From Lamprobacter modestohalophilus (GTDB lineage: Bacteria; Pseudomonadota; Gammaproteobacteria; Chromatiales; Chromatiaceae), in the NCBI RefSeq assembly GCF_016583905.1, contig NZ_NRRY01000003.1, positions 298,936 to 362,935 on the forward strand: 64,000 nt of DNA. Direction: 5' to 3'. Position 1 is the first letter of the stretch. Each line of letters begins with the position of its first letter. A model generated the notes under the pieces. It did no database searches. It worked only from the letters and a program-made list of their open reading frames with translations, and was not told the DNA's origin. The translations under genes were made by a program, and so were the position numbers. This document shows, piece by piece, positions 23,564 to 34,138 of the stretch.

Positions 23564-25069
23564 TCAGCGCTGCGCCAGGAGTGGCTTGATATAGATCTGC
23601 GAGTTGCGTGCTTCGTTGTACTGACGCCGCCGCTCCTCGGGGAGGTCCTCGACACTCCCTGGTAGGAAGCCGCGCTCGCGAAACCAGTGCGCCGTCTGCG
23701 TCGTGAGAACGAACAGCCGCTCGAGGCCATGCGCGCGCGCTTGCGCTTCCATGTGCGTGAGCAGCCGATCGCCACGGCCCTGGGCGCGATACGCCGGGTG
23801 CACGGCGACGCAGGCGAGCTCGCCGATCTGCGCATGCGGAAAGTCGAGCAACGAGGCGCAGGCGATGATGGTGCCGTCCATCTCGGTGACCTGAAAACGG
23901 TCAATCACCAACTCCAGCTCTTCGGCCGAGCGAGGGACTAAGATGCCAGCGCGTTCCATGGGTTCCAGCAGCCTTCGGATACCGGGAATATCGGTGCTCT
24001 GGGCAGCGCGCAGCCGTTCAAAAGGCTCGCCGGTCATCAGGGTGCCGGCGCCATCGCGTGTGAACAGCTCGCGCAGCAGCGCCGAGGGATCGTTGCGGCC
24101 AACCAGGTGGACCCGTGCGATGCCGTGCTCACAGGCCTCGGCACCCGCTCGCAGCGCTTGCGCGAGGTCCTCGCCGAGCGTTTGATGTTGGCCTTGGGCT
24201 TGGGCCTGAGCGAGCAGGGCTGCGACCTCTGCCCCGAGCAGGTGAGAGCGTATCTTGCGCTCTTGTGTTGCGGGTTCGTGCGCTTGGGTTGTGGATTCAT
24301 CTGGGGTTGAGGGGGCGGGTCCGTCTACTAGGCCGTCACCTTCGACCAAGAAGATCAGCTTGTCGGCCTCGAGCGCGATCGCCACCGACCGCGCAACATC
24401 GGCGGCGGTGAGATTGAAGACCTCGCCGGTCGGCGAGTAGCCGATTGGCGGGATGAGCGCGACCGCGCCCTGATCCAGCCGCTGCGTCAGGGATACACGG
24501 TCGATACGGCGCACCGCACCGGTGTGCTGATAGTCGACGCCGTTGAGCACCCCGATCGGCCGCGCAAAGACAAAGTTGCCCGAGGCCACCGGGATGCGCA
24601 CCCCGGCCATCGGCGAGTTGGCGAGGCCAAAGGAGAGCAGGGCCTCGATCTCGACCCGCGCGGCGCCAGTCGCCTCCTTGACACAGGTGAGGGCGGCATC
24701 ATCGGTGACGCGCAGTCCGTCGACGTACTGAAACGCGGTGCCGCGCTCCGCCAGACGGCGCTCGATCTGCGGCCGCGCGCCATGCACCAAGACCAGCCGG
24801 ATGCCGAGCCCATGCAGCAGCGCGATGTCGTGCACCAGCTCCGGCAGACGTGCGTCATCCAACGCCTCGCCGCCGAACGCGATGACGAAGGTGCGACCGC
24901 GATGGGCATGGATGTAAGGCGTACAGTGGCGGAACCAGTCGAGAAACGGGTCTTCCGTTTTTTGTTCGTGCGAGGCCTTGGGGCTCTCAGCTGCCGAGCT
25001 GAAGCGAGCCGAAGTGAAGGTGTTGGCAGGAGCCGGTTTCGCCGTTGATCCAGGTGTTTGGGGGGGCAT
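23564..25069 (-). CDS. argA: N-acetylglutamate synthase (ArgA type)
   Basis: Transfers acetyl from acetyl-CoA to glutamate, the first step of arginine synthesis. The N-terminal amino-acid-kinase-like domain begins FLDWFRHCTPYIHAHRGRTFVIAFGGEAL. The C-terminal GNAT domain carries ELACVAVHPAYRAQGRGDRLL (acetyl-CoA loop) and LTTQTAHWFRERGF. It has about 501 residues against about 443 in E. coli. The surplus is a 38-residue low-complexity N-terminus and a short insert after the nucleotide-like loop (GPAPSTPDESTTQAHEPATQ region). The start is therefore uncertain. Confidence 0.94.
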   Translation of the reverse strand: MPPQTPGSTAKPAPANTFTSARFSSAAESPKASHEQKTEDPFLDWFRHCTPYIHAHRGRTFVIAFGGEALDDARLPELVHDIALLHGLGIRLVLVHGARPQIERRLAERGTAFQYVDGLRVTDDAALTCVKEATGAARVEIEALLSFGLANSPMAGVRIPVASGNFVFARPIGVLNGVDYQHTGAVRRIDRVSLTQRLDQGAVALIPPIGYSPTGEVFNLTAADVARSVAIALEADKLIFLVEGDGLVDGPAPSTPDESTTQAHEPATQERKIRSHLLGAEVAALLAQAQAQGQHQTLGEDLAQALRAGAEACEHGIARVHLVGRNDPSALLRELFTRDGAGTLMTGEPFERLRAAQSTDIPGIRRLLEPMERAGILVPRSAEELELVIDRFQVTEMDGTIIACASLLDFPHAQIGELACVAVHPAYRAQGRGDRLLTHMEAQARAHGLERLFVLTTQTAHWFRERGFLPGSVEDLPEERRRQYNEARNSQIYIKPLLAQR

Positions 25070-25110
25070 CAGGATGTGATCTTCTTAGGAGGCTTGTTTC
25101 AGGGGCAACG

Positions 25111-25140
25111 ACTCAGGAGAGCCGATTCAGGAGAGCCGAT

Positions 25141-25150
<10 letters not shown>
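25111..25150. repeat. Three tandem copies of a CAGGAGAGCCGATT unit
   Basis: A 14-bp unit is repeated nearly three times between argA and pilR; the last copy runs into the pilR stop codon. It has no obvious function. Confidence 0.75.
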
Positions 25151-26508
<1,358 letters not shown>

Positions 26509-26516
26509 TGGGCCGA

Positions 26517-28130
26517 TCAGCCCTCGAAAATCAGGCTGAAGCAGCTGCCGCCTTGCGGGCCATCACTATACTCCAGCCGCGCCCCAATGGCTTCGGCAAG
26601 CGCCTGCGCCGCGTAGAGCCCGAGGCCGGTGCCGCTGGCCGCGGTGGTAAAGAATGGCTCGAAGATGGTCTCGCGCTGATCAGCGCGAATCCCGGGTCCG
26701 CGGTCGCAGAGGCGCATCTCGACGGTCTTGGCGTCTGGGTCTTGCTCGAGCGTCCAGTGCATGCGGCAGCGTCCCTGCCGGTCTTTGCCGTGTGTGCGTG
26801 CGTTGTCACAGAGATTGTTAAAGATCTGGCGCAAATGGCGCGGATCGGACTCGACCCAGCAGGCCGGCTTGGGCAGCCCTAAGGACAACTCTTGGGGTGT
26901 GAGCTGGTGTTGGTCGCGGTATTCGTCACAGGCCTCTTCTAGCCAGCGGTCGAGTGCGATGCGGCTGAGCTCGGCGCGATGCCGATGAGACAGCTCGAGC
27001 ACGCTGTTGACGATCTCATCCAGGCGGCTGGCGTTGCGGCGGATGATGTCGAGCAACTTCTGATCTTCCGCTCCCAGCTGCGGCGATTCAGCAAGCAGCT
27101 GGCTGGCATGCGTCACCGCCGAGAGTGGGTTGCGAATGTTGTGGGCGATGCTTGCCGAGAGCCGCCCGAGTGATGCCAGATTGACCTCTTGGGCCTGCCG
27201 CAACAACTCTTGTTCATCGTGAAGATAGATGAGGGCGCCATGGGGTCGGTTGACGCCAAGGAGCTGCAGTGCCGGCCGCAGGTCGCGTTGGTTCAGGCGC
27301 AGGCTGAGCCCGTATCCCGGCCCACCGGCGAGGCTGCGCGCGAACCAGTCGAACAGCGCCGGTGCGACCTGCTTGAGTTCAACTCCACGCTGCGCGCGAG
27401 GATCATTCAGCAGCCGCTGCGCGGCGGCGTTGAGGAGTCGGATGCGGCGCTCGCCGTCGATCACCAGGACCCCCGTGCTGAGTTGCTGAATGACGTATTC
27501 ATTGAGCTTGGAGAGGTCGGCGATATCGAGCTGGCGCAGTGCGGCAAGCCGCTCGGTGGCATGCAAGCGTTGTGAGAGCAGATGCGCGAGTGCGGCGACC
27601 GAGAAGTAGACCAGCCCGAGCAGTCCTGCCTCCAGATAGCTGCCGTGAACGCTGTCCTGGTAGAGGTCGGCGTAAAACTGTTGGCTGATTACCCCCAGTG
27701 AGGCGAGTGCGGCGAACAGCAGAGACTGCCGACCTTCGAGCAGGATGGCGCCCCAGATGACAGCCACGACTGGTAACAGCCCGAAGCCGGCCGCGATACC
27801 GCCGCTGAGATGAATCAGCAGGATAGAGAAGCCGATGTCGAGATAGACGGCCAACTGAACCTGCTGATCGCGCCTTGGCCAGCCGGCGAGCATCATGGGC
27901 CCACTGAGCAGGATCAGAGCGGTCTGTATCAGCAGGAGTCGGCGGGCGTGCCAGGGATCAGCGACCTGTGGCAGCCAGCTCGCGGTATCGGCGAACGAGA
28001 GCACCAAAAGCAAGACCAGAACCAGCAGCAGCCGCGATAAGAACAGCCAGGGCAGGCTGTCGCGCCCATCGAAACTGGGCCGTTGTGCCGGACCCTGGCG
28101 GGTCAGTATTCGGGTGAAGCGAGGGTGCAT
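26517..28130 (-). CDS. pilS: Membrane sensor histidine kinase PilS
   Basis: I start at the ATG at 28130, with a GAAGAG-like ribosome site upstream; a longer frame to 28274 overlaps the divergent sucC promoter region. The 537-residue protein has about six membrane helices in its first 200 residues, then a PAS-like linker. The kinase core has the phospho-acceptor His in LSASIAHNIRNPLSAVTHA, N box FNNLCDNARTHG, and G boxes DRGPGI and GTGLGLYAA. This is the PilS layout of pilin-controlling two-component systems. It overlaps no other gene and shares an operon with pilR. Confidence 0.93.
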   Translation of the reverse strand: MHPRFTRILTRQGPAQRPSFDGRDSLPWLFLSRLLLVLVLLLVLSFADTASWLPQVADPWHARRLLLIQTALILLSGPMMLAGWPRRDQQVQLAVYLDIGFSILLIHLSGGIAAGFGLLPVVAVIWGAILLEGRQSLLFAALASLGVISQQFYADLYQDSVHGSYLEAGLLGLVYFSVAALAHLLSQRLHATERLAALRQLDIADLSKLNEYVIQQLSTGVLVIDGERRIRLLNAAAQRLLNDPRAQRGVELKQVAPALFDWFARSLAGGPGYGLSLRLNQRDLRPALQLLGVNRPHGALIYLHDEQELLRQAQEVNLASLGRLSASIAHNIRNPLSAVTHASQLLAESPQLGAEDQKLLDIIRRNASRLDEIVNSVLELSHRHRAELSRIALDRWLEEACDEYRDQHQLTPQELSLGLPKPACWVESDPRHLRQIFNNLCDNARTHGKDRQGRCRMHWTLEQDPDAKTVEMRLCDRGPGIRADQRETIFEPFFTTAASGTGLGLYAAQALAEAIGARLEYSDGPQGGSCFSLIFEG

Positions 28131-28291
28131 GGGTCGCTCTTCTACAGCATCGTGCTCGGGTCCGTGGGACGCGGCACTTGGTCGTTGCTCGCGAATCCCG
28201 CAGAATACGCGATCATCCCGCATAGCAGCGCGAGCCACGAGCGGCTGCGCTGTGAGCCTGCGGGCAACGCCCACAGTTCGATTGAGTGCCG

Positions 28292-29545
28292 ATGAACCTG
28301 CACGAGTATCAAGCCAAACAGCTGTTCACCCAATTTGGTATCCCGGTCCCGGTGTCGTGCGTTGCCGAGACGCTGGATGAGGCGCGCGCGGGGGCGACCT
28401 CCGTTGGCCTGCCGGTGATGCTCAAGGCCCAGGTGCACGCGGGTGGCCGCGGCAAGGCCGGCGGCGTGCGCCGCTGCGCATCGGACGCTGAGCTTGAGAG
28501 CGCGGCCCGGGAGCTGCTGGGCAAGCGGTTGGTGACGGCACAGACAACGCCCACGGGGCTACCGGTGTCGCGACTGCTGCTGGAGGCGCCAGTTGAGGTC
28601 GACCGCGAGCTCTATCTGGCGCTGTTGGTGGATCGTGCTGCCGAGCGTGTCGTGATCATGGCCTCGGCGGCTGGCGGTATGGACATCGAACAGGTCGCGG
28701 CCAGTCATCCTGATGCGCTGCTGGTCTCGCGCATCGAGCCTGTGCTTGGGCTGCGGCCCTGGCAGAGTCGGCAGATCGGGCTGCACTTCGGCCTAACGTC
28801 CGATCAGCAGCGCGCCTTCGATAAGCTCTTGGGCGGCCTTTACCAGCTGTTCACGGAATGCGATGCGAGCCTGGTCGAGATCAACCCGCTGGTGCTCACC
28901 AGCGACGGCGATCTGATCGCGCTTGATGCGAAGATCGAACTCGATGACAACGCGTTGTATCGGCACCCGCGGCTGGCTGCGCTGCATGACCCCAGCCAGG
29001 AAGACGCCCGTGAGGTCGCGGCCCGCGCCGAGGGGCTGAATTATATCAGTCTCGATGGCGACATTGGCTGTATGGTCAATGGCGCCGGGCTGGCCATGGC
29101 GACCATGGATCTGATCGCCTTGCATAGTGGCGCACCGGCCAACTTTCTCGACGTCGGCGGCGGCGCGACCGCGGAGCGGGTTGCTCGCGCCTTCCAGTTG
29201 GTGCTCAGTGATGAGAAGGTCGCCGCCGTGCTGGTGAACATCTTTGGTGGCATCGTGCGCTGTGATCTGATCGCCGAGGGTATCCTCGCCGCGGTGAAGG
29301 AGGTTGGGGTGACGGTGCCGGTGGTGGTTCGACTGGAGGGTACCAACGCCGAGTTCGGCCTGCAGCGGCTGGCACAGAGCGGGCTCGCGATCGAGACCGC
29401 GGCGACGCTGACGGATGCTGCGAACAAGGTCGTCGCCGCGGCGGCCGCGACGCGAGCCGGGCTCCAGGCCGAGGTGGCGGCCCATCAGCCAGCGCATGTG
29501 ATGGCGAGTGCCGGAGAACAGTCAAGTGCCGGAGAACAATCATGA
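28292..29545 (+). CDS. sucC: Succinyl-CoA synthetase beta subunit (ADP/GDP-forming)
   Basis: The TCA-cycle enzyme makes succinate, ATP and CoA from succinyl-CoA. The start at ATG 28292 gives [20 protein letters not shown], the canonical beginning. The ATP-grasp domain is intact, with [20 protein letters not shown] and the C-terminal [16 protein letters not shown]. It has 417 residues versus about 388 usually. The surplus is a C-terminal extension ending in a duplicated SAGEQS, created by a short direct repeat in the DNA at about 29508-29540. Its stop codon overlaps the sucD start (ATGA). Confidence 0.95.
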   Translation: MNLHEYQAKQLFTQFGIPVPVSCVAETLDEARAGATSVGLPVMLKAQVHAGGRGKAGGVRRCASDAELESAARELLGKRLVTAQTTPTGLPVSRLLLEAPVEVDRELYLALLVDRAAERVVIMASAAGGMDIEQVAASHPDALLVSRIEPVLGLRPWQSRQIGLHFGLTSDQQRAFDKLLGGLYQLFTECDASLVEINPLVLTSDGDLIALDAKIELDDNALYRHPRLAALHDPSQEDAREVAARAEGLNYISLDGDIGCMVNGAGLAMATMDLIALHSGAPANFLDVGGGATAERVARAFQLVLSDEKVAAVLVNIFGGIVRCDLIAEGILAAVKEVGVTVPVVVRLEGTNAEFGLQRLAQSGLAIETAATLTDAANKVVAAAAATRAGLQAEVAAHQPAHVMASAGEQSSAGEQS

Positions 29546-30438
29546 GTGTGCTGGTCGATGCATCGACGCGGGTCATCTGCCAGGGCTTCACCGGTCGCCA
29601 AGGCAGCTTTCACAGCGAGCAGGCCATGGCCTATGGCACCCGCATGGTCGGCGGCGTCACGCCGGGGAAGGGCGGTCAGCAGCATCTCGGGCTGCCGGTG
29701 TTTGACACCGTGCACGCGGCGGTTCGCGAGACCGGCGCCGAGGCGACGATGATCTATGTGCCAGCGGCCTATGCCGCCGATGCGATCCTTGAGGCGGCCG
29801 ATGCGGGTATCCATGTCATCGTCTGCATCACCGAGGGCATCCCGGTACTGGACATGCTCAAGGTGAAGGCCGCCCTGGCGCGCAGTGCGTCGGTGCTGAT
29901 CGGGCCGAACTGCCCGGGCGTCATCACCCCCGGTGCCTGCAAGATCGGCATCATGCCGGGCGCCATCCACACGCCAGGGCGGGTTGGTATCGTCTCGCGT
30001 TCCGGTACGCTCACCTATGAGGCGGTTGAGCAAACCTCTGCCGAGGGTCTCGGCCAGAGCACCTGCGTCGGCATCGGCGGCGATCCGATCCACGGTCTCG
30101 ACTTCATCGACTGCTTGGCGCTGTTCGAGGATGATCCTGACACCGATGCGGTGCTGATGGTGGGCGAGATCGGTGGCGATGCCGAAGAGGCTGCTGCGGC
30201 CTTCGTGCAGCAGCGGATGACAAAGCCCGTTGTTGCTTACATTGCTGGCGTGACGGCGCCGCCTGGTAAGCGGATGGGGCACGCTGGTGCGATCGTCAGC
30301 GGTGGCGGTGGCACTGCTGAGGCCAAATACGCGGCGTTGCAGGCGGCGGGTGTGTTCATCGTGCGCTCGCCTGCGCTGCTTGGGCGCAGTGTCGCCGAGC
30401 AGCTCGCGGACCCAGTGCGTCGCTCACCCGGACGATGA
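29542..30438 (+). CDS. sucD: Succinyl-CoA synthetase alpha subunit
   Basis: Forms the alpha-beta complex with SucC and carries the phosphohistidine. The CoA-binding N-terminus is [18 protein letters not shown]. The catalytic His lies in [22 protein letters not shown]. The 298-residue length is normal. It starts within the last codons of sucC (four-base overlap), so translation is coupled. Unusually for an enteric-like layout, sucAB is not adjacent. Confidence 0.96.
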   Translation: MSVLVDASTRVICQGFTGRQGSFHSEQAMAYGTRMVGGVTPGKGGQQHLGLPVFDTVHAAVRETGAEATMIYVPAAYAADAILEAADAGIHVIVCITEGIPVLDMLKVKAALARSASVLIGPNCPGVITPGACKIGIMPGAIHTPGRVGIVSRSGTLTYEAVEQTSAEGLGQSTCVGIGGDPIHGLDFIDCLALFEDDPDTDAVLMVGEIGGDAEEAAAAFVQQRMTKPVVAYIAGVTAPPGKRMGHAGAIVSGGGGTAEAKYAALQAAGVFIVRSPALLGRSVAEQLADPVRRSPGR

Positions 30439-30583
30439 GGCACTTGTTGCCTCGTGAGGCGCCCCTCGCATCCAGTGACAAGTCGACTTGACGAGTTGAC
30501 TTGCAGATCGCCTTGCAGATCGACAGATCGTCGCTATCGATGCAGGTTCTTGTCATGCCTGGAGAACCCTGCGTGCATCGGGA

Positions 30584-30612
30584 TGGTCAATCCCCGGACA
30601 GGCTCTTATACT
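30584..30612 (+). promoter_or_regulatory. Candidate sigma-70 promoter of glnB
   Basis: TGGTCA at 30584-30589 and TATACT at 30607-30612 are separated by 17 bases, ending 38 bases before the glnB start codon. I saw no sigma-54 promoter, so expression may be constitutive. Confidence 0.5.
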
Positions 30613-30638
30613 CACCCGCAACCCAGCCAAGAGGTTGA

Positions 30639-30989
<351 letters not shown>

Positions 30990-31138
30990 CCTGAATCTCA
31001 CGCGATTCATGTTCCGGGGTGGCGCTGCGCCATGAGCGTTAAGCCGTTGCTTGACCTGGGAGGATGCGTCGCCGGCTTGGGCGTGCTCTCGCCGCGAGAC
31101 GTCTAAACCTATCTGCGAGCTAGTTGCGAGCAGCGGTT

Positions 31139-31156
31139 GCCGGCCCTTGGGCCGGC
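31139..31156. terminator. GC-rich hairpin between convergent glnB and bamD
   Basis: GCCGGCCC and GGGCCGGC form a perfect 8-bp stem around TT. There is no T run on either strand, so it is only a weak candidate for a bidirectional end. Confidence 0.4.
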
Positions 31157-31170
31157 CGCTCAATACCGGA

Positions 31171-31992
31171 TCAGTTTTCGTCTAGGCTTAGATAATCCCA
31201 GACCCGCCGTGCAAGACTCACCTCGCCGGGCTCTGGGTCGTCGTTGATAAATCGACCCGCCTCTCGGTTCATCACCAGCACACGGCGAGCGTCCGTGGCC
31301 AGATCTTCCTTACCCAGTCTCTGATAGCCTTGGGCCATCAGCTCCAGCGCATCCTCGACAGCGGTCGTCCGCTGGAACCGCTCGACGACGTATTGAGCGC
31401 GGGCAACCGCCGCGACATAGGCGCCGCGCTCCATGTAATAGCGCGCGACATGGAGCTCGCCCTCAGCCAGATTGTTACGTAGGTGTAACATGCGCTGGCG
31501 TGCATCTGCGGCATATTTGCTGTCTGGATAGAGACGCACCAGTTCGGCGAAGTCGTTGAAGGCGTCCAGTGCCGAGCCGGGGTCGCGCTGAGCGGTATCG
31601 ATTGGCACAAACCGGTCAAGGAAGCCGATGCTTCGGTTGTAGTTGACGATGCCCTTGAGGTAGTAGGCGTAATCGACAAAGGGATTTTGCGGGTAGAGCT
31701 TGATGAAGCGGTCCGCAGCGGCGATCGCTTGCTCCGGCTCGTCGCCCTTGTAATAGGCATAGGCGATATCGAGCTGGCCTTGCATCGCGTAGCGGCCAAA
31801 CGGGTAGCGCGCCTCGAGCTTCTTGTAGAGCTCGATGGCGCGTTTGTAGTTGGCGGCGTCCAGCTCGCGCGCCGCCTTGTTATAGAGCTCGTTCGCCGAC
31901 CAGCCCTCGGTCTCGTCGAATTCCTTGCCGAGGATGCCGCAGCCGCTCAGTAGGGCAACGGCAATGAGGGTTATCACTAGGGTTCGGATCAT
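31171..31992 (-). CDS. bamD: Outer-membrane assembly lipoprotein BamD
   Basis: Essential lipoprotein of the BAM complex that folds outer-membrane beta-barrels. The signal peptide ends in a lipobox LLSGC (acylated Cys about residue 18). About five TPR-type repeats follow, beginning NELYNKAARELDAANYKRAIELYKKLEARYPFG, and the family stretch LYPQNPFVDYAYYLKGIVNY is present. At 273 residues it is slightly longer than E. coli BamD (245). It is divergent from rluD, the arrangement common in gammaproteobacteria. Confidence 0.94.
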   Translation of the reverse strand: MIRTLVITLIAVALLSGCGILGKEFDETEGWSANELYNKAARELDAANYKRAIELYKKLEARYPFGRYAMQGQLDIAYAYYKGDEPEQAIAAADRFIKLYPQNPFVDYAYYLKGIVNYNRSIGFLDRFVPIDTAQRDPGSALDAFNDFAELVRLYPDSKYAADARQRMLHLRNNLAEGELHVARYYMERGAYVAAVARAQYVVERFQRTTAVEDALELMAQGYQRLGKEDLATDARRVLVMNREAGRFINDDPEPGEVSLARRVWDYLSLDEN

Positions 31993-32060
31993 GTGGATGC
32001 CTGCCGATAATCGCCGAGAACGCCGTCGGCGTCACAATCTCGCCAGTATACTGAATCGCC

Positions 32061-33107
32061 GTGACTGTCACAGAACCCGCCCAAGCCATTCATCCGCGCG
32101 TGCCTGATCCGCTTGGGTCTGCTCGGTTGCAGCAGGCCCGGCTGGAGGAAGCCGAGACACAGCACCTGCGGTTGCAGCCCGAGCATGCCGGGCGGCGGCT
32201 TGATCAGGTGCTCGCTGAGCTGTTACCGGCGTTCTCGCGTAGTCGCCTGCAGGCCTGGATCGAGCAAGGACGGGTGCTGCTTGACGGGCATAGATCGCGG
32301 CCGAAGGATCGTGTGCGCGGGGCCGAGCAGGTGCTGGTGCAGCCATTGCTCGAGCGCGTTGGTGATTGTCTGCCGCAGGCGATCCCGCTGCAAATCGAGT
32401 TTGAAGATGAGCACCTGATCGTGGTCAACAAGCCGGCGGGCCTGGTCGTGCATCCGGCGGCGGGTCATCCGGATGGTACGCTGCAGAATGCGCTCTTGCA
32501 CCATGCTCCGGGTCTCGCTGAGCTGCCTCGTTGCGGTATTGTTCACCGACTCGACAAAGACACGACCGGGCTGATGGTTGTTGCTCGCAGCCTGCTCGCA
32601 CATCGCTCTCTGGTCGATCAGCTTAAGGCGCGCAGCGTGAAACGCGATTATCGGGCCTTGGTGGTCGGTGCGCCCAGCGTCAGTGGTCGTGTCGATGCCC
32701 CGATCGGGCGCCATCCGACGAGACGCACGGCGATGGCGGTGGTGGCCAGTGGTCGGCCAGCGGTGAGCGACTACCGTGTGTTGGTGCGTTATCGTCGGCA
32801 CAGCTTGGTCGCAGTGCAGCTACAGACCGGGCGCACGCATCAGATTCGGGTGCACATGGCGCATCTGGGCTTTCCGTTAGTGGGTGATCCTGTTTACGGA
32901 GGGCGGTCGCGCGCAGCCGCGGAGGCCGTTCGTCCCGAGTTGGCCTCCGCCCTAGGCGCTTTTCCACGCCAGGCCTTACATGCCATCGGGCTTGGCCTGA
33001 TCCATCCGGCCAGCGGTCAGCCGATGCACTGGCAGATACCAATGGCGGCGGATATCGCCGCGCTCTGCGCGCTTTTACAACAGGATATGGATGGCGAAGC
33101 CCGATGA
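32061..33107 (+). CDS. rluD: 23S rRNA pseudouridine synthase RluD
   Basis: Makes pseudouridines 1911/1915/1917 in helix 69 of 23S rRNA. An S4 domain (about residues 45-100, RRLDQVLAELLPAFSRSRLQ) precedes the catalytic RluA-type domain. The catalytic Asp lies in GIVHRLDKDTTGLMVVAR, and the YRALVVG and GRTHQIRVHMAHLGFPLVGD motifs are present. The start is a GTG at 32061 with little ribosome-site support, so it could be slightly further in. It overlaps pgeF by four bases; bamD is divergent. Confidence 0.93.
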   Translation: MTVTEPAQAIHPRVPDPLGSARLQQARLEEAETQHLRLQPEHAGRRLDQVLAELLPAFSRSRLQAWIEQGRVLLDGHRSRPKDRVRGAEQVLVQPLLERVGDCLPQAIPLQIEFEDEHLIVVNKPAGLVVHPAAGHPDGTLQNALLHHAPGLAELPRCGIVHRLDKDTTGLMVVARSLLAHRSLVDQLKARSVKRDYRALVVGAPSVSGRVDAPIGRHPTRRTAMAVVASGRPAVSDYRVLVRYRRHSLVAVQLQTGRTHQIRVHMAHLGFPLVGDPVYGGRSRAAAEAVRPELASALGAFPRQALHAIGLGLIHPASGQPMHWQIPMAADIAALCALLQQDMDGEAR

Positions 33108-33838
33108 CGCTGTTTTTCACGCCCGACTGGACAGCGCCTGCTAAGGTGCAGGCGATTAGCACGACGCGCCAAGGCGGCGTTAGCCTGGGTGCCTATGCCA
33201 GTCTGAATCTCGCCGAGCATGTCGGCGATGATCCGGTTGCGGTTCAGTGCAACCGGGCGCTGCTCTGCGAACAGGCGAGGGTGCAGGTCGAGCCCACCTG
33301 GCTGAACCAGGTTCATGGCTGCGCTGTCTATGAGCACGGGGCGAGGGTGCAGGCGGGGCGCGATGCCGATGCCTCGGTTGCCTTCGGACCGGGCGCGGTC
33401 TGCGCGGTGATGACGGCAGACTGCTTGCCGGTCTTGCTCTGTGATGAGGCCGGTACGGTGGTCGCAGCGGCCCATGCGGGCTGGCGCGGGCTCGCTGCTG
33501 GTGTGATTGAGGCGACGGTGCAGCGGATGGGTCGCCCGGCTGCCCGGTTACAAGCCTGGCTCGGACCCGCCATCGGGCCGGACTACTTTGAGGTTGGCGA
33601 CGAGGTGCGGGCTCGCTTTTGCGAGATTGATCCCGATGCCGCAGCCGCCTTTCGCGCGACGCGGAAGGGCCACTGGCTCGCCGACCTGCCGATGCTCGCC
33701 AGGCTAAGGCTCGAGCGACTGGGTGTTACAGCGATCAGCGGTGGCAGCGACTGCACATATGCCGACCGCGAGCGGTTCTTCTCGTACCGTCGCGATGGTG
33801 TTTGCGGACGCATGGCGAGCCTGATATGGCTGCGGTAG
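33104..33838 (+). CDS. pgeF: Peptidoglycan editing factor PgeF (YfiH, laccase-domain)
   Basis: This 244-residue Cu-oxidase_4/YfiH-family protein has the expected Zn-binding residues: His in LNQVHGCAVYEH, Cys in MTADCLPVLLCD, and His in VAAAHAGWRGLAAG. E. coli YfiH hydrolyses misincorporated UDP-MurNAc-L-Ser and so edits peptidoglycan precursors; related proteins act on purine nucleosides. ATGA overlap with rluD repeats the conserved rluD-yfiH operon. Confidence 0.93.
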   Translation: MTLFFTPDWTAPAKVQAISTTRQGGVSLGAYASLNLAEHVGDDPVAVQCNRALLCEQARVQVEPTWLNQVHGCAVYEHGARVQAGRDADASVAFGPGAVCAVMTADCLPVLLCDEAGTVVAAAHAGWRGLAAGVIEATVQRMGRPAARLQAWLGPAIGPDYFEVGDEVRARFCEIDPDAAAAFRATRKGHWLADLPMLARLRLERLGVTAISGGSDCTYADRERFFSYRRDGVCGRMASLIWLR

Positions 33839-34138
33839 GGATGCCGTCTGCAGCGGCTCGGTGGATCTGCTTGTCGCCTCTGTTCGGGATTGCAGCCAGG
33901 GCCAGAGCCGAGGCAGGTAAGCCTGTCCAACATCTGTTTGATTGATCTCGGCACGCCCTGCCGCTACTCTGTTTTCAATTCGATCATCGTACTCGATAAG
34001 CGCTAGATCATGAGCATAAGACGCGTTCACATCGCCGTAACCATAGAGGGCTTGATAGGGGGCTTGATCCAGGCCTGCCGGGATCGTCGTCCACTCAGCG
34101 GGCAGCCATCGCTTCGTCTTACGCAGTGGCGACGCGCT
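33839..34138. other. Spacer between pgeF and prc
   Basis: About 300 bases without a recognisable gene, RNA or terminator. An in-frame upstream extension of prc starts at 34010 but has no signal-peptide or family resemblance. Confidence 0.5.
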